In this document: piece after piece, positions 57,114-64,000 of the stretch
How the letters are laid out: each line of letters begins with the position of its first letter
Numbering within the stretch: position 1 is the stretch's first letter
Origin: Phocaeicola_A sp045647865
GTDB taxonomy: Bacteria > Bacteroidota > Bacteroidia > Bacteroidales > Bacteroidaceae
Assembly (NCBI GenBank): GCA_045647865.1
Contig: JAZRMW010000057.1
Coordinates: 26,404-90,403, forward strand
Length of the DNA stretch: 64,000 bases
Direction of reading: 5' to 3'
Program-made: the position numbers and the translations under genes
Notes under the pieces: generated by a model
Databases searched by the model: none
What the model saw: the letters and a program-made list of their open reading frames with translations, nothing else
What the model was told of the DNA's origin: nothing

Positions 57114-58931
57114 ATGAAAAAACTGTTTTTCAACTTAATGCTGTTAATGATGGCTTTGTCCGCAGAAGCAAAATCTTTGAATGAAGAGAGTACTAAGATT
57201 CATGAAGTGTCTCCCGAAGGGGCTTGGTGCTGGTTCGCTGACCCGCGTGCCACACACTACGAAAACGCTGACGGAAGCATTAACCGTACCTACATCGGAT
57301 ACATAGATGTGCATGGCAATGTGAAGGCAATGCAATATGACCTATTGACGGGTGAGCGCACTGAAGTGCTTGTACGCTCGTATTTCCAACCTGATGACCA
57401 CAACAATCCCACATTCTTAGTGTTGCCTGACGAACGGGTGATGATATTCTACTCCCGCCACACAGATGAGGCATGTTTCTACTATCGCGTTTCTACAGAA
57501 AAAGGCGACATCACAACTTTAGGTGAAGAGAAACGATTGACCACCAATCACAACACCACCTATCCGTCACCTTTCATTTTGAGTGACGATCCTAACCACA
57601 TCTATCTCTGTTGGCGCGGACTTGGTTGGCACCCCACCATCGCCCAACTCTCCATGCCTACGAAGGAAGGAAACGTACACTTCACATGGGGGCCTTATCA
57701 GATGGTGAAATCAACCGGTGCACGCCCCTATGCCAAGTATCAGTCCAACGGAAAGGACAAAATCCTGCTAGCCTACACAACCGGTCACCCCGATAATGAA
57801 TTACCCAATCATCTATATTTCAACTATATCAATATTAACACCCTCACGTTGGAGGATGTAAAGGGACGTACCTTGTCAAAGATTGCCGAAGGTCCTCACC
57901 AAGTAAGCAAGCGTCCGGAGTATGCAGAGAAGTATCCTGATGCTGTGGTAGATGCTCCAAATGATTCACGCAATTGGTTGTGGCAGGTGGTAGCCGATAA
58001 GGACAGTCGTCCCTCCATTGCTATGGTACGCATCAACGACGCAAAAGAATCGCACGATTACGTATATGCCCGATGGGATGGAAACCAATGGCAGACAACC
58101 TTCTTAGCCAATGGTGGTGGACACTTCCATCAGACTCCAGGATTGGAAAAATGCTATAGCGGTGGTATGGCTATTGATGACGCACAAGCGAATGTCATTT
58201 ATTGCTCTGTGCCAGTAGAAGGAACATATGGCCGCCATTACGAAATCATGAAGTACACCGTACAACTCGATGGCACTGTTGTGAGCGAAGCTGTGACACG
58301 CAATTCAAAACAGAACAATGCACGTCCTTATATGATACCTTCATCAGTTAAAACCCCTTTGCGTCTCATTTGGATGCAGGGTTATTACTACGACTGGATT
58401 GTGAGCCGCGAACGTCCTGGATATCCGACGGCCATCTGTGCAGACTATGCATGGAAGGGTCCAAAGGTAAACAGCAATAAAAAGCTATTGAATGACAAGC
58501 AAAAGCGCAAGTTATTGAGCAGGGATGAACTCAAAGAGTTTACATACTCCATTGTAGTGAAACCGATAAGTATCAACACTTATCCAGAAACCATTCTGAC
58601 AATAGGCAATATCCATGTAACAGTGGACAGAAAAACACAAAAACCAACAGTACACATTGATAACGAAACATACGAGAGCAGCAACCGACTGGTAACTGCT
58701 GATTGTTGGAAAAATCATCCGCGTGGTACCAATGGCAAGTGGTATGAACCTTCAATACATGAACGTCTGGTATATACCATTACTTACAAGGACAACGTGA
58801 TGCACACTTACATCAATGGCCTGCTTGACCAAACAATACGTTTGAAAACTCATGTTCGAGGTAGTGAAACCATCTGTAAAGGAAAAGTGTACAGCCGTGC
58901 ATTGAACCAAGAAGAAATTAAGGAATTGTAG
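57114..58931 (+). CDS. BNR_4-family beta-propeller enzyme, secreted
   Basis: 605 residues with a signal peptide (about 1-20, ending SAEAKS). Residues about 30-440 form a seven-bladed propeller of the BNR_4 type: CWFADPRATHYENADGS, YPSPFILSDDPNHIYLCWRG, GHFHQTPGLEKCYSGGMAID. Residues about 460-605 look like a concanavalin/LamG-type beta-sandwich (YTITYKDNVMHTYINGLLDQT). BNR_4 proteins include polysaccharide lyases and glycosidases acting on plant glycans such as rhamnose-glucuronate structures; the exact activity cannot be told. It lies beside pectinolytic genes. Confidence 0.8.
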   Translation: MKKLFFNLMLLMMALSAEAKSLNEESTKIHEVSPEGAWCWFADPRATHYENADGSINRTYIGYIDVHGNVKAMQYDLLTGERTEVLVRSYFQPDDHNNPTFLVLPDERVMIFYSRHTDEACFYYRVSTEKGDITTLGEEKRLTTNHNTTYPSPFILSDDPNHIYLCWRGLGWHPTIAQLSMPTKEGNVHFTWGPYQMVKSTGARPYAKYQSNGKDKILLAYTTGHPDNELPNHLYFNYININTLTLEDVKGRTLSKIAEGPHQVSKRPEYAEKYPDAVVDAPNDSRNWLWQVVADKDSRPSIAMVRINDAKESHDYVYARWDGNQWQTTFLANGGGHFHQTPGLEKCYSGGMAIDDAQANVIYCSVPVEGTYGRHYEIMKYTVQLDGTVVSEAVTRNSKQNNARPYMIPSSVKTPLRLIWMQGYYYDWIVSRERPGYPTAICADYAWKGPKVNSNKKLLNDKQKRKLLSRDELKEFTYSIVVKPISINTYPETILTIGNIHVTVDRKTQKPTVHIDNETYESSNRLVTADCWKNHPRGTNGKWYEPSIHERLVYTITYKDNVMHTYINGLLDQTIRLKTHVRGSETICKGKVYSRALNQEEIKEL

Positions 58932-58945
58932 ATTGAATTATTGGG

Positions 58946-58997
58946 GGTTCAAGATTCAAAATTTAAAGTTTAGACATTGAATTTTAAATCTTGAACC
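58946..58997. repeat. Family E hairpin between the BNR_4 and DHOD-like genes
   Basis: Arms of 21 bp, 58946-58966 (starts GGTTCAAGATTCAAAATTT) and 58977-58997 (ends AAATCTTGAACC), two mismatches, 10-base loop. It separates convergent genes and may terminate both. The last base coincides with the region just before the minus-strand stop. Confidence 0.8.
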
Positions 58998-59987
58998 TCA
59001 CATTTTTCCCTTCCCCTTGTAGCCACTGAAATACTTCATGAATTGAGTACGCTGATAGAGGTGGTGTCCTTCCTCTGCATTCTGATTCATTCGCCCCATA
59101 AATTGGGAAATACTTTCGTATCCGTGTTCAGACATCCATTGTTGGAGTTGTTCAATCATTACTTGGATACGTTGAGAACCGTTCCAAAAGATAGTAGTAC
59201 ATACCTCTACGGCTGAAGCCCCCGAAAGAATAGCTTTCACGGTATTCCATCCGTCATGGACTCCACCCGAAATGGCATAATCCATGTGAGAGACAAGGGC
59301 AGAACTGATGCCAACCCAACGAAGGGCATCGCAAATATCTGACGGACGAGTCCACATCTCGCCCGCATGAAAACTCAGATTCTCAATCTGAATATCAGGA
59401 CGATAAGGATGATTAAACATCACCACTGCTGAAGCTCCGTTAGCATAGAGTTGGCTAACAAGTGCAACAGGATTGGTCAAATTCATGCCCAACTTGACAA
59501 TGATAGGCAAACGGACATACCGTCGTACCCTATTCAATATTTCAATATGCTTACGTTCATACGCTCCGTATTCATACTCTACCTCTGTCTGTACATCCAT
59601 GATGTTCAATTCCAAAGCATCAGCTCCCGCCTTTTCAATAAGACCTGCATACTCCGTCCACTCCGAGCGGGTGGAGCAATTGATACTAGCAATGACTGGA
59701 ATGGTACAGATGCGTTTGGTTTCTTCTATCAATCCGATATGCTCTGACAGAGATTGGGCACGCAAGTAGGTACTCAAGTAATCACTCTCTTCGGAACTTC
59801 CTGCCTCATACCATTGGTCATGTTCCTGGATAATTTGTTCTTCGAAAATGGATTTCAACACCACAGCACCAGCTCCGGCATCTTCCAACAAACGACATTT
59901 ATCAGCCGTATCAGTCAATCCCGAACTGCTAATGATAATGGGATTACGCAACGCCAATCCGGCAAAAATTGTAGAAAGGTCTGTCAT
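58998..59987 (-). CDS. Dihydroorotate dehydrogenase-like flavoprotein, orphan
   Basis: 329-residue TIM-barrel flavoprotein resembling PyrD. MTDLSTIFAGLALRNPIIISSSG is the DHOD-type N-terminus, with DAGAGAVVLKSIFEEQ near 38 and PIIVKLGMNLTNPVALV near 175. However, where class 1 DHODs have ELNxSCPN, this protein has ALELNIMDVQ, with no Cys-Pro-Asn. The FMN-binding C-terminal segment is VEVCTTIFWNGSQRI. True pyrimidine synthesis is therefore doubtful; the substrate is unknown. Confidence 0.75.
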   Translation of the reverse strand: MTDLSTIFAGLALRNPIIISSSGLTDTADKCRLLEDAGAGAVVLKSIFEEQIIQEHDQWYEAGSSEESDYLSTYLRAQSLSEHIGLIEETKRICTIPVIASINCSTRSEWTEYAGLIEKAGADALELNIMDVQTEVEYEYGAYERKHIEILNRVRRYVRLPIIVKLGMNLTNPVALVSQLYANGASAVVMFNHPYRPDIQIENLSFHAGEMWTRPSDICDALRWVGISSALVSHMDYAISGGVHDGWNTVKAILSGASAVEVCTTIFWNGSQRIQVMIEQLQQWMSEHGYESISQFMGRMNQNAEEGHHLYQRTQFMKYFSGYKGKGKM

Positions 59988-60044
59988 AAGATATAAGTTT
60001 TTAAGATTAAAACAATTGGTTAGAGAGATGGTTCATAGAGATAT

Positions 60045-60079
60045 AAAAAAGGGAGTGCACCGCACTGGCGCACTCCCTT
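60045..60079 (-). terminator. Terminator of the pectinesterase gene
   Basis: AAGGGAGTGC (60049-60058) with GCACTCCCTT (60070-60079), perfect 10-bp arms. On the minus strand the stem is followed by a T tract. Confidence 0.88.
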
Positions 60080-60099
60080 CACATTATAGAGAATCTATA

Positions 60100-63000
60100 C
60101 TACTTGACAACCTTCAGTGAAGTCACAGCACCGTTAGCATAAGTAGTGCGAACGATGTTGACCCCTTGTTGCAATTGATTAAGCATAACACCATCGATAG
60201 TGAAAATCTCAGTCTTAACGACCTCACCTCCGGCAATGACACCAACGAAGCCTGTAGCACCATCCTTATTCACAGCAACAGATGCAGGGCAAAGACCACC
60301 CATATTGTTAGCAGCACGCACACTGAAGAGATCCTCATCAGTAGCATCAGCAGGAATAATCCAAGTGTTTTCGTTGGTAAAGTCAATAATCTTGCCATTC
60401 TTGCAGATAGCATAGCAGAATACATAGTCAGAAGCATTCCAAGTTAGGATACAGTCTTCTACAGTCACATTCGGAGTCAAAGCCTGTTCAGTAAGCAACT
60501 GGGGTTGCCAACCATCTTCGCCAGCAAGTACATTCTCTACCGTAAACTTAGCTGCTTCTTCAGCTGTCAGGACAGGGTTATAAGAAACGGCCACATTTAC
60601 ATCATTAGACTTAAAGCTGGTCTTACGTTTGCTACAATCTACAGGAGCACCACTTTCGGTGTGGCTATTGTATTCAGCAAACAAAGCAGGCACAGCACCC
60701 ATATCCGACCATCCACTGGCTGCGGGGATAATCTTCATAGTTGTGTTGATGTAAACCGCACGTGGGCTACCTTGCCAAGGACGACCCAGTGAGTAGTTGC
60801 CATCCTGTCCGGCATCTCCGTCAATTGTACAGTTGCTGAACACATATCCCCAATCAGAAGAGGTTGCAGGAGCTGTGATACAATCACCGTTTGAACGGGC
60901 ATTGTTGTAGAGTGTCACTCCATTGAAGAAAACATCACCACCACCGCAGATATAATCAACAGTACCAGTAATCATACCACCTTCCCAATAAGTGCGCTTG
61001 GTTGCACGAGTGTAGTAGGTATCTTGATTAGAGAGCAAGCGAACATTCTTATAAACAGCCTTGCTGGCATTTTCCTGAATGGCAACGAAACGTCCGGCAA
61101 ATGCTTCTGCATCGTAATCTCCGGCATTCTTCACTGTCAAATCCTGCATATAGATATTCTCACCACCAGTACAGAGTGTCGCACTGATACTGATTCCTTC
61201 CTCAAGAGCTTTGTTCACAATGATGGTATTCTCCATGCTTTCTCCGATAAGTGAAACATTACCCGGTACACTGGTCAGACAAGCAGTACCAAGGTCGTAA
61301 GTGCCATCGTGCAAGAAGATGCGGAAACGGTTAGAGCCATCAGCCTTCTTCAATGCAGCCAAGAACTCGTCTGCATTGGTTACTACAGCATCGTATTGGC
61401 CTGGCGTTACACTCGGAGGAGCAATAGTCGTGAACTTGATGACAATATCATTCTTGCAAGCATTACCTGTCAAATCACAAACAGAATTAGCAGGCAAAGT
61501 AAATGTATATTCCTTATTATACTCCAATCCCATGTAAGAGAATGTCACGGTCTTACCTGATACGATTCCTTCAACTTCCTTACCACCGATAGTAGCCTTT
61601 GCATTCTGCAATGTCACTTTTTCATGGAAATTAAGGACAATCTTACCTGTAGCAGAAGCACCTGTTGCACCTTCGGAAGGAATAGTTGAAACAATTGTAG
61701 GATCCTGACCATCATCAACAGCCTTCTGAGTACCATAAACAAATACATTGGTAATGGTTGTACCATCATTAGCCGATTCTGTACCACTCACTCCTGCACT
61801 CTTATCGGGATAGAAACGGACAGAAACCTTTGCTGCATTATTTGCATCTTCACCAAGGATTACGCTAACGGGGTTTTCAGATTTTGCACCACCCATGGTA
61901 ACCTTTCCTGCATCTGTCCAAGTTGTTCCATTTACAGAATACTGCACAAGAATTGTTGTGTAAGCATTGTAATTGTACATCAACTCAGCATCTACACGAA
62001 TGTCAGTAAATTCGCTTGCATTGAAATCGAACTGATACCAGTATTCACCCAAGTTCTTCCAGTTAACGGCTGCACCTTCAAATGATTCGTAACCACCGGC
62101 AGCTTCCTTCGATTTGTCGAGCCAACCGTTAGTCTCTCCATTTTCATTGATGAGATAGAAGGTTGCAGTCTCATTGTCAGTTGTTGAAGCGAAATCAGCC
62201 GGACGACCGTTATTTCCCTTCTTGATGAAGTCCCAACCAACAATGTAGTCGGCCGCACTGTAAGTGGCAGTATAAGCCTTATCCGTATCCATTGTCACGG
62301 AGAACGAAGGATTAGTCTCGCCATTATCCCAATTGTTGAAAGTCAACAGAGCATTGGAAGCTGCCACAACACCAACGATAGTACCTTCTTCGTACATCTG
62401 TTTGCCATCCACAATAGTGGGTACAGGGTTGTAAGATACCATGTAGTCGTTGGCACCACCTTCGACTGCTACTGACAGAGAATAGGTGTTCACCTTCACG
62501 AAGTTGGCAATCAATGTCTCATCAGCTTCAATCACATAATTGAATACAGGCTCAACGGAAAGGATATCACCGTTAGCATTTGTCCAATTTACAAAATCGT
62601 AACCGAAGTTTTCTGTTGCCGTCAACTTCAATTCAGAACCCTTATCATACGATGGACTTACGGGGTACACACTTACGTTTCCAGCTTCTTCCACAGGAGA
62701 GACACTCATCGTCAAAGCAACTTGTTCAGTCGTTATCTCTATCGTTGAATAGACCTCCAACTCAAACATATAAGCATTTTGTGCATCAGCAAGATTATAC
62801 CACTGAAGCTGTACGTTCTCTTCATTGATTTCACATTCAACCCACACACCAGTCGCAGGATTAGCAACGGCATCACTCAGAGTTACCCAATCGGCATCAT
62901 TGGCGCTTTTCTTTTTCAGTCCCCATCCACGGTTACCTCCAGTTGCACCATGGAAATAACGAACTTTGGTGATATTTGCAAAAGCACTAGTTGTAATGGT

Positions 63001-64000
63001 TCCTCCCTTATTCTTTTCGGCCATCATATAACCCGTCAAATCACCGAATTTACCTGTATTTTGTCCTGCAGGTTGACAACTGGTGCCAACAAGTGTAAAG
63101 GTTATATTCTCATTACTTGAGTTTGTCGCAATCTGCAATGTACCACCATTGCTACCTACAGAAGACCAATCGGTAAAGTCTGTGTCAATAACAGCACGTT
63201 CCTGCTTAGTTACACCACTTTGCTCCACTACGGGCAATACCGTCTGAATGTATCGGTAGTAAGAACCATCACCGATAACGACTTCAATCCTCTCGGCTTT
63301 ATTGGCGATAGTATAGCTGATTGTATTTCCGTTAGCGGTATAGTCAGTTTGTCCATCAATGGTAGTGGTGGTCGGAGTGCTGTAAGCCTCCATAGAAACA
63401 ACTGCATCCTTGCATGAAGGAATAGTGAATTTGGTACCGCCATTAAGCTGTGCCCAATCGTTCCAATTTCCGTTGGCAAACTTACCACCGTTGTTAGTGT
63501 CAAAGTCACACTTCACATCAATCGTTTGGCCATTAACAATAGCTTGAGCTACCCAAATACCTGTCTGATTCTGGAAACCGACAGAAGGAGCACCATTCTG
63601 ACGTTGGAAGTCCCACTTCACAGTAACAGCTTCTGTACGTTCATCCAAAGAAACTTCATTGTCTGTGAAGACGGAAGTCAAAGTCATGTCAGTAGTAGGT
63701 TCTATCTCCTCACCTGCCTTGTAAGTATTCGTGCCATCTGTCCAACCTGTCAGCGTCTTACCTTCTACATACAGAGTAAAGTTGGCAGGGACAATCACCT
63801 TGTCCTTACCTACAACCACCGTCATAGGAGCAGGTACAAAGCCTTCTGCCACTACATCACCAAGAGCGAATGTTACAGTAGCTTCGGTAAGCACCTCTTC
63901 CAACTTCTCAACAGAGAAATACGGGGTATAGCTTCCACCTGAGATGGTCAATGTGGTAGCTTCGCCATTGTAGTAGCCATACGCTATGTTCTCGGCCTTA
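60100..64000 (-). CDS. Large multidomain CE8 pectinesterase (partial, start outside the window)
   Basis: At least 1299 residues are visible; the frame stays open to the right edge, so the true start is beyond 64000 (the TTG near 63951 is internal). From the visible N-side come several beta-rich carbohydrate-binding-like domains, InlB-type repeats (about 62290-62720), an Ig-like SbsA/Big_5-type domain (about 61430-61690) and the CE8 pectin methylesterase domain (about 60560-61410). The latter has QENASKAVYKNVRLLSNQD, GTVDYICGGGDVFFNG and LGRPWQG, the catalytic Gln/Asp/Arg regions. A short C-terminal sorting-like tail (FTIDGVMLNQLQQGVNIV) suggests a surface location. It removes methyl groups from pectin. 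Confidence 0.85.
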   Translation of the reverse strand, partial: KAENIAYGYYNGEATTLTISGGSYTPYFSVEKLEEVLTEATVTFALGDVVAEGFVPAPMTVVVGKDKVIVPANFTLYVEGKTLTGWTDGTNTYKAGEEIEPTTDMTLTSVFTDNEVSLDERTEAVTVKWDFQRQNGAPSVGFQNQTGIWVAQAIVNGQTIDVKCDFDTNNGGKFANGNWNDWAQLNGGTKFTIPSCKDAVVSMEAYSTPTTTTIDGQTDYTANGNTISYTIANKAERIEVVIGDGSYYRYIQTVLPVVEQSGVTKQERAVIDTDFTDWSSVGSNGGTLQIATNSSNENITFTLVGTSCQPAGQNTGKFGDLTGYMMAEKNKGGTITTSAFANITKVRYFHGATGGNRGWGLKKKSANDADWVTLSDAVANPATGVWVECEINEENVQLQWYNLADAQNAYMFELEVYSTIEITTEQVALTMSVSPVEEAGNVSVYPVSPSYDKGSELKLTATENFGYDFVNWTNANGDILSVEPVFNYVIEADETLIANFVKVNTYSLSVAVEGGANDYMVSYNPVPTIVDGKQMYEEGTIVGVVAASNALLTFNNWDNGETNPSFSVTMDTDKAYTATYSAADYIVGWDFIKKGNNGRPADFASTTDNETATFYLINENGETNGWLDKSKEAAGGYESFEGAAVNWKNLGEYWYQFDFNASEFTDIRVDAELMYNYNAYTTILVQYSVNGTTWTDAGKVTMGGAKSENPVSVILGEDANNAAKVSVRFYPDKSAGVSGTESANDGTTITNVFVYGTQKAVDDGQDPTIVSTIPSEGATGASATGKIVLNFHEKVTLQNAKATIGGKEVEGIVSGKTVTFSYMGLEYNKEYTFTLPANSVCDLTGNACKNDIVIKFTTIAPPSVTPGQYDAVVTNADEFLAALKKADGSNRFRIFLHDGTYDLGTACLTSVPGNVSLIGESMENTIIVNKALEEGISISATLCTGGENIYMQDLTVKNAGDYDAEAFAGRFVAIQENASKAVYKNVRLLSNQDTYYTRATKRTYWEGGMITGTVDYICGGGDVFFNGVTLYNNARSNGDCITAPATSSDWGYVFSNCTIDGDAGQDGNYSLGRPWQGSPRAVYINTTMKIIPAASGWSDMGAVPALFAEYNSHTESGAPVDCSKRKTSFKSNDVNVAVSYNPVLTAEEAAKFTVENVLAGEDGWQPQLLTEQALTPNVTVEDCILTWNASDYVFCYAICKNGKIIDFTNENTWIIPADATDEDLFSVRAANNMGGLCPASVAVNKDGATGFVGVIAGGEVVKTEIFTIDGVMLNQLQQGVNIVRTTYANGAVTSLKVVK

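Noticed and set aside
1..64000. Prophage, defence system, secretion system or integrative element
   Set aside because: No integrase, phage structural, restriction, toxin-antitoxin or conjugation gene was recognised. Gene order looks like conserved chromosomal backbone plus glycan-use genes.

Overview
The window is an ordinary-looking chromosomal segment of a Bacteroidales bacterium, most like Bacteroides, Phocaeicola or a close relative. The evidence is the recurring TAnnTTTG (-7) promoter boxes ahead of genes, the short primary sigma factor, GldE next to SSB and MutY, a Nudix-type arabinose regulator, a BspA-type leucine-rich surface protein, many polysaccharide-degrading lipoproteins and secreted enzymes, and three HU-type genes. 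I saw no tRNA, rRNA, CRISPR or prophage.

Layout. 1-4000: the tail of a probable dnaJ, then folC and a galM-galK galactose pair closed by a strong terminator. 4238-14898: an arabinose operon encoding a lipoprotein mutarotase, a Na+/sugar symporter, Nudix AraR, AraD, AraA, AraB, transketolase and RpiB. It takes arabinose to xylulose-5-P and on through the pentose phosphate pathway. A dyad over its promoter is a candidate AraR operator. 15216-21561: a C69 dipeptidase, phosphoglucomutase and the dTDP-sugar genes rfbA, rfbC and rfbB, without rfbD. 21760-24232: a GH43 lipoprotein and a DUF2271 lipoprotein. 24413-27587: tex-nudC on the minus strand. 27926-35423: an HU-like gene, a candidate structured RNA, a 1169-residue BspA-like protein, a 335-bp IS982 remnant and a GH105-DUF2264 fusion. 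35641-43145: rpoD, comF, rRNA-modification genes and ppdK. 43329-48391: serC-serA-DUF1015 and a DbpA-like helicase. 48978-57080: a second HU-like gene, a phosphopantetheinyl transferase, gldE, ssb, mutY, HU, a 29-residue bS22-like protein, RNase G, a GH73/LysM glucosaminidase and cytidine deaminase. 57114-64000: a BNR_4 beta-propeller enzyme, a dihydroorotate-dehydrogenase-like orphan and a large pectinesterase that runs off the right edge.

The most unusual content is not in the genes. First, several families of inverted-repeat elements are scattered between genes. One family (GGAGTTCAGGAGTTCAGAC) also lies in frame inside two unrelated genes, tex and nudC, giving both proteins a shared SMQAxLSS...EASLLHxCTP peptide. 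Second, three arrays of 3-4 short units with exact 21- or 22-bp period sit ahead of two HU-like genes and the C69 peptidase gene. Third, an unidentified rod-shaped RNA of about 235 nt with its own promoter and terminator lies before the BspA-like gene.

Metabolically the window reads as plant cell-wall (pectin, arabinan) use: GH105, GH43, CE8 pectinesterase and possibly BNR_4 act outside, and the arabinose and galactose operons act inside. All functional assignments come from reading motifs; no database search was run.
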